This document shows, piece by piece, positions 1-9,233 of a stretch of 64,000 nucleotides of DNA. Each line of letters begins with the position of its first letter. Positions within the stretch are counted from its first letter, which is position 1. Both the position numbers and the translations under genes were made by a program. Origin of the DNA: Nitrobacter sp. Nb-311A. Lineage in GTDB: Bacteria > Pseudomonadota > Alphaproteobacteria > Rhizobiales > Xanthobacteraceae. The stretch spans positions 62,001 to 126,000 of the forward strand of contig NZ_AAMY01000005.1 of the NCBI RefSeq assembly GCF_000152905.1, in the 5' to 3' direction. The notes below the pieces were generated by a model. The model had not been told where the DNA came from. It saw only the letters and a program-made list of their open reading frames with translations, and did no database searches.

Positions 1-642
1 GCCGGTCTTGAAGCCCGGGTCGTCGAGATGCCGGGTGTGCTTGAGCGCCCAGGCGGCCTTGTCCGTGATCGAAGGCACCTCGCGATACATATTGAATAGC
101 TCGCCCTCGTCGAGGCCAAGGCTTTCGACAATGTATTGAAAGGTGTGAGTGTGGACGGCCTCCTCGAAGGCCTGCCGCAGCAGATACTGCCGGCATTCCG
201 GGTTGGTGAGGTGGCGGTAGATCGCCAGTACGATATTGTTGGCGACAAGCGACTCCGACGCCGCGAAGAAACCGAGGTTGCGCTTGACCATGCGCCGCTC
301 GTCATCGGTCAGGCCGTCCCTCGATTTCCACAGCGCGATGTCGGCCTGCATCGACACCTCGGTCGGCATCCAGTGGTTGTTGCAGCCGGACAGATACTTC
401 TCCCAGGCCCAGCGGTACTTGAACGGCAGGAGCTGGTTGACGTCGGCGCGGGCGTTGATCATCCGCTTGTCGTCGACGCGCACCCGCGCCGCGCCGCGAT
501 CGATGTCGCCAAGGCCGGTGGCGTCGGCGGAGGTATCGGTTAGCGTAGGTGATGGATCAGACGCCCCGTCGCTATGCGCAAGCGTCTGCGGCGGAACGGG
601 CGGTGTCGGCGTGGAAGGAGAAGTATCGGGCCAATCGAGCAT
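1..642 (-). CDS. nrdB: Ribonucleoside-diphosphate reductase beta subunit, class Ic-like (3' end outside window)
   Basis: Small (R2) subunit of class I ribonucleotide reductase, which houses the dimetal cofactor that starts radical chemistry in NrdA. Only the first 214 codons lie in the window; the gene runs off the left edge. After a Pro/Ser/Thr-rich, poorly conserved N-terminus (about 1-50), the ferritin-like core begins. Visible cofactor residues are Glu130 (in FFAASES), Glu161 and His164 (in [11 protein letters not shown]). The position four residues after this His, where E. coli R2 has the radical Tyr122, is Phe168, and the first ligand is Glu rather than Asp. Both are features of the Chlamydia-type class Ic Mn/Fe subunit. 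It follows nrdA after 63 bp on the same strand and shares its B12 riboswitch. The ATG at 642 opens the frame. Family certain; the class Ic assignment is inference from spacing. Confidence 0.93.
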   Translation of the reverse strand, partial: MLDWPDTSPSTPTPPVPPQTLAHSDGASDPSPTLTDTSADATGLGDIDRGAARVRVDDKRMINARADVNQLLPFKYRWAWEKYLSGCNNHWMPTEVSMQADIALWKSRDGLTDDERRMVKRNLGFFAASESLVANNIVLAIYRHLTNPECRQYLLRQAFEEAVHTHTFQYIVESLGLDEGELFNMYREVPSITDKAAWALKHTRHLDDPGFKTG

Positions 643-705
643 GAGGGTATTCCTGAATTTCTTTTTCTTTCGTCATGGCCGGCGCGAGCGGGGCATGAGA
701 GTGCG

Positions 706-3615
706 TTACTGACATGCCTCGCAGGTCGGATCCTCGATACGGCAGGATTTCCATCCCTCGCTCGCGGAGGCGGCGGTGGCATGACCATTCAACGGCGCGG
801 CCGATACCGACGCAGCGACCGCGTTGAGCTTGCCGTCGGTGCCCTTGAGGGTCGATTTCTCGACATGCGTCGCCGATCGCGAGCGCAGGTAATAAGTCGT
901 CTTCAGGCCACGTTTCCAGGCGTGGCGATAAAGCGCGTCGAGCTTCTTGCCGCTCGGATTGGCGATGTAGAGATTGAGGGACTGCGCTTGGTCGATCCAC
1001 TTTTGCCGCCTCGCCGCGGCATCGATCAGCCAGCTTGAGTCAATCTCGAAGGCGGTAGCATAGAGCGCCTTGAGATCATCGGGGACGCGGTCGATCTGAC
1101 CGACGCTGCCGTCGAAATATTTGAGGTCCGAAATCATCACCTCATCCCACAGGCCGCGCGCCTTGAGGTCGCGCACGAGGTGCGCGTTCACCACCGTGAA
1201 GTCGCCGGACATGTTGGATTTGACATAGAGGTTCTGATAGGCGGGCTCGATCGACTGCGACACGCCGCAGATGTTGGAGATCGTCGCGGTCGGCGCGATC
1301 GCCATGCAGTTCGAGTTGCGCATTCCGATGGTCATGACGCTCTCGCGTAGCGAGTCCCAGTCGAGACGGCTGGAACGGTCGATGTCGACCGCCGCGCCGC
1401 GTGCTTCATCAACGAGCGTGAGAGAGTCGAGCGGCAATATGCCCTTCGACCATAGCGATCCCTGATAGGAGGGATAGCGGCCGCGCTCGGCGGCGAGTTC
1501 GACCGAGCCGGAGATTGCGTAATAGGCGATCGCTTCCATGCTTTCGTCGGCGAAGGAGACGGCCCCATTCGAGGCATAGGGCAGGCGCAGGATGTTGAGC
1601 GCATCCTGAAAGCCCATGACGCCGAGCCCGACCGGCCGGTGCCGTAGGTTCGAGGTTCGCGCCTCCGGAATGGTGTAGAAATTTACGTCGAGCACGTTGT
1701 CGAGCATACGCATCGCGATCCTGACCGTGCGCGCGAGATGCTCGTGGTCGAGCTTGCCGTCCTTGATGTGGCTGACGAGATTAACCGAGCCGAGATTGCA
1801 AACCGCGACCTCGGTGTTCGAGGTGTTGAGCGTGATCTCGGTGCAGAGATTCGAGGAATGAACGACGCCGCAATGTTGCTGGGGCGAACGCAGATTGCAG
1901 GGATCCTTGAAGGTGATCCACGGATGCCCGGTCTCGAACAGCATGGTCAGCATGCGCCGCCACAGGTCGACGGCGCGGACCTGCTTCGTCACCCGCAGCT
2001 CGCCGCGCGCGGCCTTCTCCTCATAGCAAGCATAGCGTTCGGTGAAGGCCTTGCCGGTGAGATCATGCAGGTCCGGCGTCTCGTCGGGTGAGAACAGCGT
2101 CCACATGCCATCCTCCTCGACGCGCCGCATGAAGAGGTCCGGCACCCAGTTCGCCGTATTCATGTCGTGTGTGCGGCGGCGGTCATCGCCGGTGTTTTTT
2201 CGCAGGTCGAGAAATTCCTCGATGTCGATGTGCCAGGTTTCGAGATAGGCGCATACCGCGCCCTTGCGCTTGCCGCCCTGGTTGACGGCGATCGCGGTGT
2301 CGTTGGCGACCTTCAGGAACGGCACCACGCCCTGGCTTTCGCCATTGGTGCCCTTGATGTGCGCGCCGAGCCCGCGCACGCGCGTCCAATCGTTGCCGAG
2401 TCCGCCAGCATACTTGGAAAGCAACGCATTGTCCTTGATCGCCTTGAAGATGCCGTCGAGATCGTCGGCGACGGTGGTGAGAAAGCAGGACGAGAGTTGC
2501 GGGCGCAGCGTTCCGGCGTTGAACAGTGTCGGTGTCGAGGCCATGAAATCGAACGACGAGAGCAGGTCGTAGAACGCGATCGCCTTCTCCTCGCGGTCGA
2601 TCTCGCGGAGCGCGAGGCCGCAGGCGACGCGCATGAAGAACGCCTGCGGCAGCTCGAATCGCACGCCGCGAACGTGCAGGAAGTAGCGGTCATAGAGCGT
2701 CTGGAGTCCGAGATAATCGAATCGCAGATCGCGTTCGGGCTTCAGCGCCGCCGCAAGCCGGTCGAGATCGAAACGGCCGATCTCCAGATCGAGCAGTTCG
2801 TTGTCGATGCCTGTTCGCACATAAGCACGGAAATAGTCCGCATAGCGTTCCGCCATCTCGGCTTGTGTGGCCTGTTCGGACCGTCCTGAGACAAAGCTCA
2901 ATGCCTCGCGGCGCAGCTTGTCGAGCAGCAGTCGGGCGCTGGCCTTGGCGTAATCGGGATCGGTTTCGACCAGCGTGCGGGCGGCAAGGATCGGCGCCAG
3001 CGCCAGTTCATCCACGCTGATGCCGTCATAAAGGTTGCGATGGGTTTCAGCCAGAATGGCGGAGGCGGAGACGTCTCCAAGCCCCGCACAGGCCTCCACC
3101 ACCACTGTGGCGAGGCGTTTGGTGTCGAGCGCGATCAGCGATCCGTCGGCCGACTTCATCCGCAGCACCGTCTTTGCCGCTGTCGTGTTGCCCTTCTTTG
3201 CTTTCGATTCCTGCGACTTCGCCCGTTCGCGGGCGCGCTCCTCGCGGTAGAGCACATAGGCGCGCGCGACCTTGTGATGCTCGCTCCGCATCAGCGCGAG
3301 TTCGACCTGATCCTGAATGTCCTCGATGTGGAAGGTGCGGCCGGCGTCGGAGCGCCGCGTCAGGCTGGCGACGATCTGGCCGGTCAATTCAGCGACGATG
3401 TCGTGGACTCGGCGCGAGGCGGCGGCGCTGTTGCCCTCAACCGCGAGAAACGCCTTGGTGAGAGCGACCGCGATCTTGGCGGAATCGAACGGCGACACCG
3501 AGCCGTTGCGCCGGATAACCTGATAAGCGGGCTCGCTGGGCGGCATTGCTGCCGCTGCGGACAAGGATGGACGCATGATACGCGCAGCGGGTGCAGTTTC
3601 GGTTGCGGTAGACAT
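706..3615 (-). CDS. nrdA: Ribonucleoside-diphosphate reductase alpha subunit with two ATP-cones
   Basis: Large (R1) subunit that reduces NDPs to dNDPs in the cytoplasm, working with the downstream NrdB. The 969 residues begin with an Ala-rich leader. An ATP-cone follows at about 31-120 (YQVIRRNGSVSPFD) and a second, more divergent cone at about 150-240 (ALDTKRLATVVVEACAGLG). The 10-stranded barrel contains the redox cysteine in QLSSCFL (near 375) and the thiyl-radical region SSNLCTEITLNT (near 590). The tail ends in Cys965-x-x-Cys968, the usual swinging thiol pair. The length and the tandem cones exceed the 761-residue E. coli protein and resemble Chlamydia-type enzymes, in line with the NrdB signature. 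A cobalamin riboswitch lies in its leader (3741-3932), so expression is expected to fall when B12 is abundant. Confidence 0.97.
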   Translation of the reverse strand: MSTATETAPAARIMRPSLSAAAAMPPSEPAYQVIRRNGSVSPFDSAKIAVALTKAFLAVEGNSAAASRRVHDIVAELTGQIVASLTRRSDAGRTFHIEDIQDQVELALMRSEHHKVARAYVLYREERARERAKSQESKAKKGNTTAAKTVLRMKSADGSLIALDTKRLATVVVEACAGLGDVSASAILAETHRNLYDGISVDELALAPILAARTLVETDPDYAKASARLLLDKLRREALSFVSGRSEQATQAEMAERYADYFRAYVRTGIDNELLDLEIGRFDLDRLAAALKPERDLRFDYLGLQTLYDRYFLHVRGVRFELPQAFFMRVACGLALREIDREEKAIAFYDLLSSFDFMASTPTLFNAGTLRPQLSSCFLTTVADDLDGIFKAIKDNALLSKYAGGLGNDWTRVRGLGAHIKGTNGESQGVVPFLKVANDTAIAVNQGGKRKGAVCAYLETWHIDIEEFLDLRKNTGDDRRRTHDMNTANWVPDLFMRRVEEDGMWTLFSPDETPDLHDLTGKAFTERYACYEEKAARGELRVTKQVRAVDLWRRMLTMLFETGHPWITFKDPCNLRSPQQHCGVVHSSNLCTEITLNTSNTEVAVCNLGSVNLVSHIKDGKLDHEHLARTVRIAMRMLDNVLDVNFYTIPEARTSNLRHRPVGLGVMGFQDALNILRLPYASNGAVSFADESMEAIAYYAISGSVELAAERGRYPSYQGSLWSKGILPLDSLTLVDEARGAAVDIDRSSRLDWDSLRESVMTIGMRNSNCMAIAPTATISNICGVSQSIEPAYQNLYVKSNMSGDFTVVNAHLVRDLKARGLWDEVMISDLKYFDGSVGQIDRVPDDLKALYATAFEIDSSWLIDAAARRQKWIDQAQSLNLYIANPSGKKLDALYRHAWKRGLKTTYYLRSRSATHVEKSTLKGTDGKLNAVAASVSAAPLNGHATAASASEGWKSCRIEDPTCEACQ

Positions 3616-3740
3616 CGCTCAAACCCCGGTCTGGTTGCGAGCCGGGGTCGTGGGGGACGCGCGCAGAAAAACGTCGCGGTGAGGTCGCGATTCCTGCCGT
3701 GCGGCCCGCCGGGACACCCCGCCCAGGGACGTTCTTTCCG

Positions 3741-3932
3741 CCACGGCAGATCTCCTGACTTGCGGGTCGTAGCGTCCGTCCGGCCTTCCCGGAACCCTGC
3801 GGTTCCAGTGACACTCAATTGGACTCGGCTCGCCGCTTACAGTTGCGGGGGCAGCGCTGGCCTTGCCCGGATCATGGACCGAGGCGCACCAGCTTCCCTC
3901 TTAGCTCTCGGTACGACGACTCGAGAGACCGT
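3741..3932 (-). promoter_or_regulatory. Cobalamin riboswitch in the nrdAB leader
   Basis: Read on the minus strand, the leader carries the conserved blocks of an adenosylcobalamin riboswitch in order. These are a CTCTCG/CGAGAG hairpin, AAGAGGGAAGCTGGTGC, the core GCTGCCCCCGCAACTGTAAG, GTCACTGG, GGGAAGGCCGG, and the B12-box region GACCCGCAAGTCAGGAGAT. The ends (ACGGTCTC and GAGATCTGCCGT) can pair as P1. About 17 nt downstream (3706-3724) lies GGGCGGGGTGTCCCGG, which also follows the metE riboswitch and is probably part of the expression platform. Confidence 0.95.
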
Positions 3933-4140
3933 GGCTACCATATCTAGTCGCTTCACGAACATAGGAGTCAACAGATCGTTTTCGATTTCGGTCACGGACC
4001 TCCCGTAATGCACAGGTCCGACGAAACGCGTGGAATTCCTCGCCCCCATCGCTTGGTCCGGCCCTTGACGCTCCGGCCATTCAGACCATTATCTCCGATA
4101 TGCTGCGGGGCTTTTCCGCCGCTCAACTGTCGAGTTTTAC

Positions 4141-4809
4141 GTGAACGACTTCGTCCGACCCACCCTCACGCCCCCGAACGGGCAAAAGAAGGTGCTGCTG
4201 CACTCCTGTTGCGCGCCTTGCTCGGGCGAGGTGATGGAGGCGATGCTGGCTTCGGGGATCGATTACACGATCTTCTTTTACAATCCGAACATCCACCCCC
4301 TGAAAGAGTATCTGCTGCGCAAGGATGAGAATGTCCGTTTCGCGGAAAAGCATGGCGTGCCGTTCGTCGACGCCGATTACGACAAGGACAACTGGTTCGC
4401 CCGCGCCAGGGGGATGGAGTGGGAACCCGAACGTGGCGCGCGCTGCACCATGTGTTTCGACATGCGCTTCGAACGCACCGCGCTCTATGCGCATGAACAT
4501 GGTTTTCCGGTGATGACGTCCTGCCTCGGCATATCCCGGTGGAAGAACATGGCGCAGATCAACGACTGCGGCCATCGCGCGGCAGGACGCTATGACGGTC
4601 TGTCATACTGGGACTTCAACTGGCGCAAGGGCGGCGGCGCGCAGCGGATGATCGAGATCAGCAAGCGCGAGCAATTCTATCAGCAGGAGTATTGCGGCTG
4701 CGTCTATTCGCTGCGCGACACCAATCAGCATCGCCGGAATCATGGCCGGGCGCCGATCGTGATCGGGACGCAATTCTACCGGCAGGGCAAGGAACCGGAC
4801 GCGACATAA
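4141..4809 (+). CDS. queH: Epoxyqueuosine reductase QueH
   Basis: Reduces epoxyqueuosine to queuosine in tRNA, the last step of Q biosynthesis; QueH (DUF208) is the non-orthologous alternative to QueG. The 222-residue protein shows the family's cysteine pattern: [11 protein letters not shown] near residue 20, RCTMCFDMR near 103, and a late [11 protein letters not shown] near 185. These cysteines bind an Fe-S cluster and a second metal. The frame opens with GTG at 4141 directly after a stretch without start codons; no strong ribosome-binding site is visible. It lies alone between two B12 riboswitches of opposite orientation, and its own promoter must lie in the 200 bp upstream of it. Confidence 0.93.
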   Translation: MNDFVRPTLTPPNGQKKVLLHSCCAPCSGEVMEAMLASGIDYTIFFYNPNIHPLKEYLLRKDENVRFAEKHGVPFVDADYDKDNWFARARGMEWEPERGARCTMCFDMRFERTALYAHEHGFPVMTSCLGISRWKNMAQINDCGHRAAGRYDGLSYWDFNWRKGGGAQRMIEISKREQFYQQEYCGCVYSLRDTNQHRRNHGRAPIVIGTQFYRQGKEPDAT

Positions 4810-4863
4810 GATTCGTCCGCGCAGGTTGACGGCCGGTGGACGCTGGCCCATAGGATGGGTGGT

Positions 4864-5040
4864 CGAGGTTCTCCGGGACGATTCACGCCCGGAGCTAAGA
4901 GGGAAGCCGGTGTGTCTTCGGATAAAGCCGGCGCTGCCCCCGCAACTGTAAGCGGTGAGCCGTGGTCCATCATGCCACTGGGTATTGTCCCGGGAAGGCC
5001 GGACCAAAGCCGAGACCCGCGAGCCAGGAGACCTGCCCCG
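4864..5040 (+). promoter_or_regulatory. Cobalamin riboswitch in the metE leader
   Basis: The blocks in order are a CTCCGGG/CCCGGAG hairpin, TAAGAGGGAAGCCGGTG, GCTGCCCCCGCAACTGTAAG, GCCACTGG, CGGGAAGGCCGG, and GACCCGCGAGCCAGGAGACC. This is a textbook cobalamin aptamer. GGGCGGGGTGTCCCGG follows at 5058-5073, as in the nrdAB leader. It should shut off B12-independent MetE when cobalamin is available. Confidence 0.96.
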
Positions 5041-5163
5041 ACAACATAGTCGTCCTCGGGCGGGGTGTCCCGGTGGTGCGCTTGCGGTCTCGATGGCGGC
5101 GCGCCGCCAGGATTCCCATGCCGCGTCGCTAAGGCCCAGCCCCCAACACATGGGGTAAAGCCA

Positions 5164-7503
5164 GTGTCTGTTTCCTCTCCTCTTCCTGTGGCTACGCTCG
5201 GCACGCCGCGCATCGGTCCGCGCCGCGAGTTGAAGATCGCGCTCGAAAGCTATTGGTCCGGCAAATCAAGCGAATCCGCATTGCTTGAAGCGGCGGCTGG
5301 ATTGCGCGCTGCGAACTGGGCGCGCCAGAAGTCGCTGGGCGTCACCGTCATCCCGTCGAACGATTTCACTCTCTATGATCATGTGCTCGACACCAGCGTC
5401 ATGGTGGGAGCGATCCCGGAAGTTTACGGATGGAAAAGCGGGCCAGTGCCGCTCGTGACCTATTTCGCGATGGCGCGAGGCGCTCAGGGCGGAAATGACG
5501 ATGCGGCCTGTGCGCATGGTCATCAGGGCGACGGTCATGCGCATGGTGCGCCGGCGCAGGAAATGACCAAGTGGTTCGACACCAATTATCATTACATGGT
5601 CCCCGAGTTCAGCAAGGGCCAACGCTTTGCGCTGTCCTCGCTCAAGGCCGTCGACGAATATCGCGAGGCCAAGGCGCTCGGCTACCAGACCCGGCCGGTG
5701 CTGCTCGGTCCCGTCACCTATCTGAAGCTCGGCAAGAGCAAGGACGCGAATCTCGATCCGCTGTCGCTGCTTCCTGACCTGCTTCCGGTCTATATCGATG
5801 TGCTCAAGCGCCTGGCGGCGGAGGGCGCCGAGTGGGTACAGCTCGACGAACCCTGCCTCGTTCTCGATCTCGACGATGCGACCCGCAGGGCGATGCGCGC
5901 GACATACGAACAGCTCGCTGACGCGCTGCCGAAGCTGAAGATCATGCTGACCACTTATTTCGGCGGGCTCGGCGACAACCTGGATGCCGCATTGTCGCTG
6001 CCGGTCACGGGACTTCACATTGATCTCGCTCGCGTTCCGGACCAGCTCGAGTCGGTCGCGGCAAAGGCGCCGCACGATCTGGTTCTGTCGCTCGGCGTCA
6101 TCGACGGCCGCAATATCTGGCGCGCCAACCTTCCCGCCTTGCTCGACCGCCTGGAGCCCATCGTCTCCGAACGCGGCGCCGATCGCGTGCAGGTCGCCCC
6201 ATCCTGCTCGCTTCTGCATGTGCCGATCGACGTATCGCTGGAAAATGATCTCGACGCGGAGTTGAAGAGCTGGCTTTCCTTCTCCGTTCAGAAGATGGGT
6301 GAACTAGCTACGCTCGGCGAGGCGCTCGCCAAGGGCCGCGCCTCGGTCGCCGACGCCCTGAAAACGTCGGCAGACGCGGCTGCGGCGCGCAAGACGTCGC
6401 CGAAAGTCAACGACGCCACTGTCGCGGCTCGAATCAGGGCGGTCACGGCAGACATGGCCCGGCGCAAAAGCATCTTCTCCGACCGCGCTAAGGTGCAGCG
6501 CGAGCGCTTCGGCCTGCCGTCGTTCCCGACCACCACGATCGGTTCGTTCCCGCAGACCCCTGAGGTTCGAAAGGCGCGTTCAGCTCACGCCAAAGGTACA
6601 TTGAGCGATGCCGATTACGAGAAGTTCCTGCAGGAGGAGACGGCGCGAACCATTCGCTGGCAGGAAGACATCGGCCTTGACGTGCTCGTGCACGGCGAGT
6701 TCGAGCGCAACGACATGGTGCAGTATTTCGGCGAGCAGCTATCGGGATTCGCTTTCACCAAGCACGGTTGGGTGCAGAGCTACGGCTCGCGCTGCGTTCG
6801 ACCGCCGATCCTGTTCGGCGACGTGTCCCGGCCCAGGCCGATGACCGTTGGCTGGTGGAAATACGCGCAGTCCCTGACTGTGAAGCCGATGAAGGGCATG
6901 CTCACCGGCCCCGTCACCATTCTCAACTGGTCCTTCGTGCGTGACGACGTGCCGCGCAGCCTCGCCTGCCGGCAGATCGCGCTCGCCATCCGCGACGAGG
7001 TCGCGGATCTGGAAGCAGCCGGCGCGTCGATGATCCAGATCGACGAGGCGGCACTGCGCGAAGGACTGCCGCTGCGCCGGTCCGAATGGAAGGCGTATCT
7101 CGACTGGGCGGTCGAATGTTTCCGTCTGTGCGCGAGCGGCGTCGACGACGCCACGCAGATTCACACTCACATGTGCTATTCGGAGTTCAATGATATCATC
7201 GACGCGATCGCGGCGATGGATGCGGATGTCATCTCGATCGAGACGTCGCGCTCCAAGATGGAGCTGCTCGACGCCTTCAAGACCTACAAGTACCCGAACG
7301 AGATTGGTCCCGGCGTCTATGACATCCACTCCCCGCGCGTGCCGGCGGTCGATGAGATGGCCAGCCTGCTCAAACTTGCGCGCCAGCGCCTTTCCGACAG
7401 GCAGATCTGGATCAATCCGGATTGCGGACTCAAGACCCGCAAGTGGGAAGAGGTCAGGCCGGCGCTTGTCAACATGGTGGAGGCGGCCAGGCTGATGCGT
7501 TAA
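5164..7503 (+). CDS. metE: Cobalamin-independent methionine synthase MetE
   Basis: 5-methyltetrahydropteroyltriglutamate-homocysteine methyltransferase; it makes methionine without B12. I place the start at GTG 5164, giving SVSSPLPVATLGTPRIGPRR, the usual MetE N-terminus (779 residues). The open frame reaches back to 5065, but that part overlaps the riboswitch expression platform. The N-terminal barrel is followed by the catalytic C-terminal barrel with zinc ligands His669 and Cys671 (in THMCYSEF), the expected Glu near 693, and Cys754 (in NPDCGLK). Unusual is a short His-rich insertion at about residues 114-133 (AHGHQGDGHAHG) in the N-terminal barrel. A perfect hairpin follows at 7571-7600. 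Confidence 0.97.
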   Translation: MSVSSPLPVATLGTPRIGPRRELKIALESYWSGKSSESALLEAAAGLRAANWARQKSLGVTVIPSNDFTLYDHVLDTSVMVGAIPEVYGWKSGPVPLVTYFAMARGAQGGNDDAACAHGHQGDGHAHGAPAQEMTKWFDTNYHYMVPEFSKGQRFALSSLKAVDEYREAKALGYQTRPVLLGPVTYLKLGKSKDANLDPLSLLPDLLPVYIDVLKRLAAEGAEWVQLDEPCLVLDLDDATRRAMRATYEQLADALPKLKIMLTTYFGGLGDNLDAALSLPVTGLHIDLARVPDQLESVAAKAPHDLVLSLGVIDGRNIWRANLPALLDRLEPIVSERGADRVQVAPSCSLLHVPIDVSLENDLDAELKSWLSFSVQKMGELATLGEALAKGRASVADALKTSADAAAARKTSPKVNDATVAARIRAVTADMARRKSIFSDRAKVQRERFGLPSFPTTTIGSFPQTPEVRKARSAHAKGTLSDADYEKFLQEETARTIRWQEDIGLDVLVHGEFERNDMVQYFGEQLSGFAFTKHGWVQSYGSRCVRPPILFGDVSRPRPMTVGWWKYAQSLTVKPMKGMLTGPVTILNWSFVRDDVPRSLACRQIALAIRDEVADLEAAGASMIQIDEAALREGLPLRRSEWKAYLDWAVECFRLCASGVDDATQIHTHMCYSEFNDIIDAIAAMDADVISIETSRSKMELLDAFKTYKYPNEIGPGVYDIHSPRVPAVDEMASLLKLARQRLSDRQIWINPDCGLKTRKWEEVRPALVNMVEAARLMR

Positions 7504-8093
7504 CTCGCGAGGCAATCGCGTTCGCGCGGATGATCGGCCGCGCCGAACCGCGCATCATACATGCGTATATGGAGAGAGATGGACTCGGCCATCTCTCTCC
7601 GGGCGGTTGGGACGTGCGCGCTCCGTGAGGAATCGTAAAAGCGGGAAAGCCGTCGCGTGAGAACGGATTCACGGTCGCGCCGGCACCTTTGAAGGCGAGT
7701 TCTCCAACCGGATGGAGAGCTATGCCGGCAAAGGGGTGCTAAGGTACTCGTGGTAAGCACAGCATCACTTCTTGGAAGCCTGCGAGAATAGGCGACGAAA
7801 ACGGCGTGACAGTCGTTACGATCTAGAATCGTTTTAATCTTCACGCCGTATAATCCGACACCTCCCCGCTTGCCATGATGGTTTGCCACCATGACGTGCA
7901 TCTGCCGGCAAGGCACAGGGTTTACTTGCTCGCCGCGAGCGCTTTCCTCTTTGCCCTAAATCGAATACAACGATGCCATCGGCGTCACATCGCGAATCCT
8001 CGGCTTTTGCGCGATATATCGCCGGGCGTCGGCGTAGCGAGGCAGTTCCTCGAATCTATTTAGTGTCGGTCACCTTTAAGTTCTGATGCGCAA
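7504..8093. other. Intergenic region metE to PepSY gene
   Basis: 590 bp without a supportable gene. Apart from the metE hairpin it holds a second imperfect stem (AGTTCTCCA / TGGAGAGCT near 7698-7721). The 5' flank of the PepSY gene is AT-richer than its surroundings and may hold an iron-responsive operator, but I could not identify a convincing Fur or Irr box. Confidence 0.4.
7571..7600 (+). terminator. Perfect 12-bp hairpin downstream of metE
   Basis: GGAGAGAGATGG, loop ACTCGG, then CCATCTCTCTCC form a perfect 12-bp stem 67 bp after the metE stop. No U-tract follows, so it may be an mRNA 3'-end stabiliser or a Rho-dependent end rather than an intrinsic terminator. Confidence 0.55.
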
Positions 8094-9233
8094 ATGACGA
8101 TCAAATTATGGTCCCGCATCCATACATGGACATCGCTCGTCAGCATGCTGTTTTTGCTGATGCTATGCGTGACCGGCCTGCCGCTCATCTTTCATCATGA
8201 GATTGATGATCTATTTGAGGAGGAAATTGCCGCGCCCGCGATGGCAGCGGATACGCCCCGGGCATCGCTGGATCGTGTGATCGAGGCTGCCCAGAAACTA
8301 TACCCTGGCCAATTCATTCTTTTTTTACAGCCAAGCCAGACGGAGCCGGTGGTGAGCATTGCCACATCACCGACGGCAGTCCCGCTCCCCGGTATGTTCA
8401 AGCGCACGACGTTCGATGCACGGACCGTTGAAGTGCTGGGAGAGGAGGTGCCGCGTTTGGACGTCATGAACATCATATTACGTATTCACAGGGATATGTT
8501 CGTCGGTCTGCCGGGCGAGCTTTTTCTCGGCGTGATGGGTCTTGTTTTCGTAGTCTCGATCGTATCGGGCATTGTCGTTTACTGGCCGTTCATGAGGCGG
8601 CTGGATTTCGGCTCAATTCGTCCCACATTCTCCCGCGTGAAGTGGCTGGACAGGCACAATCTCCTGGGCATCGTGACCGTAGCCTGGGCGCTGGTTGTCG
8701 GGTTGACGGGCACGATCAACACGCTTGCGACTCCGTTGTCCGATCTCTGGCGTGCTCAATACCTACCAACCCTGCTTGCTCCCCATGCAGGCAAACCGGT
8801 CGCGCAGATTCCGTCCATTCAAACAGTCGTTGATAATGTGCGAGAGAAATTCCCTGACCGGATCATCACGCAGATTATTATGCCAACCTCTGGCCGGTTT
8901 GGAAGCCCGCAACATCTTATCGTGGGAACCAAGGGCAGCACGCCGTTCACGGCGCGGATGCGGGAACCCATTCTGGTCGATGCAAACGACGCGTCAAGCA
9001 TGGTGGCGCCGCAGGTTCCTTGGTACCTCAAGGTCTTGCAGGTTTCACGTCCGCTCCATTTTGGAGACTATGGAGAATTGCCTCTAAAAATCATCTGGGC
9101 GCTTTTCGATATTATTACGATCATCATCCTGTTGAGTGGCCTTTACCTGTGGGTCATCAAGAAACGAACCTTTGTGATCGATCGTGCGTCCCGCAGCATA
9201 CCTCGGATAGCTGATCCGAAGCGCGAGTATTGA
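8094..9233 (+). CDS. PepSY-associated TM helix (PiuB-like) membrane protein
   Basis: Inner-membrane protein of the PepSY/PiuB family, often iron-regulated and linked to siderophore or haem uptake; the exact reaction is not established. The 379 residues show about four membrane segments (near 12-35, 140-165, 188-212 and 335-357), with the PepSY-type periplasmic domain between the first two. Family marks are the N-terminal LWSRIHTWTSL, where the His is typical, IHRDMFVG before the second helix, and WLDRHNLLGI before the third. The next gene starts immediately after its stop, so the two are cotranscribed. Confidence 0.88.
   Translation: MTIKLWSRIHTWTSLVSMLFLLMLCVTGLPLIFHHEIDDLFEEEIAAPAMAADTPRASLDRVIEAAQKLYPGQFILFLQPSQTEPVVSIATSPTAVPLPGMFKRTTFDARTVEVLGEEVPRLDVMNIILRIHRDMFVGLPGELFLGVMGLVFVVSIVSGIVVYWPFMRRLDFGSIRPTFSRVKWLDRHNLLGIVTVAWALVVGLTGTINTLATPLSDLWRAQYLPTLLAPHAGKPVAQIPSIQTVVDNVREKFPDRIITQIIMPTSGRFGSPQHLIVGTKGSTPFTARMREPILVDANDASSMVAPQVPWYLKVLQVSRPLHFGDYGELPLKIIWALFDIITIIILLSGLYLWVIKKRTFVIDRASRSIPRIADPKREY

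Noticed and set aside
2167-2889. 240-codon plus-strand frame inside nrdA
   Set aside because: Antisense to the catalytic core of nrdA; Arg/Glu-rich shadow without motifs.
7680-7750. Protein-like fragment FEGEFSNRMESYAGKGV resembling a repeat protein
   Set aside because: Only about 20 codons long with no start or homologous continuation; more likely the effect of the imperfect stem there.
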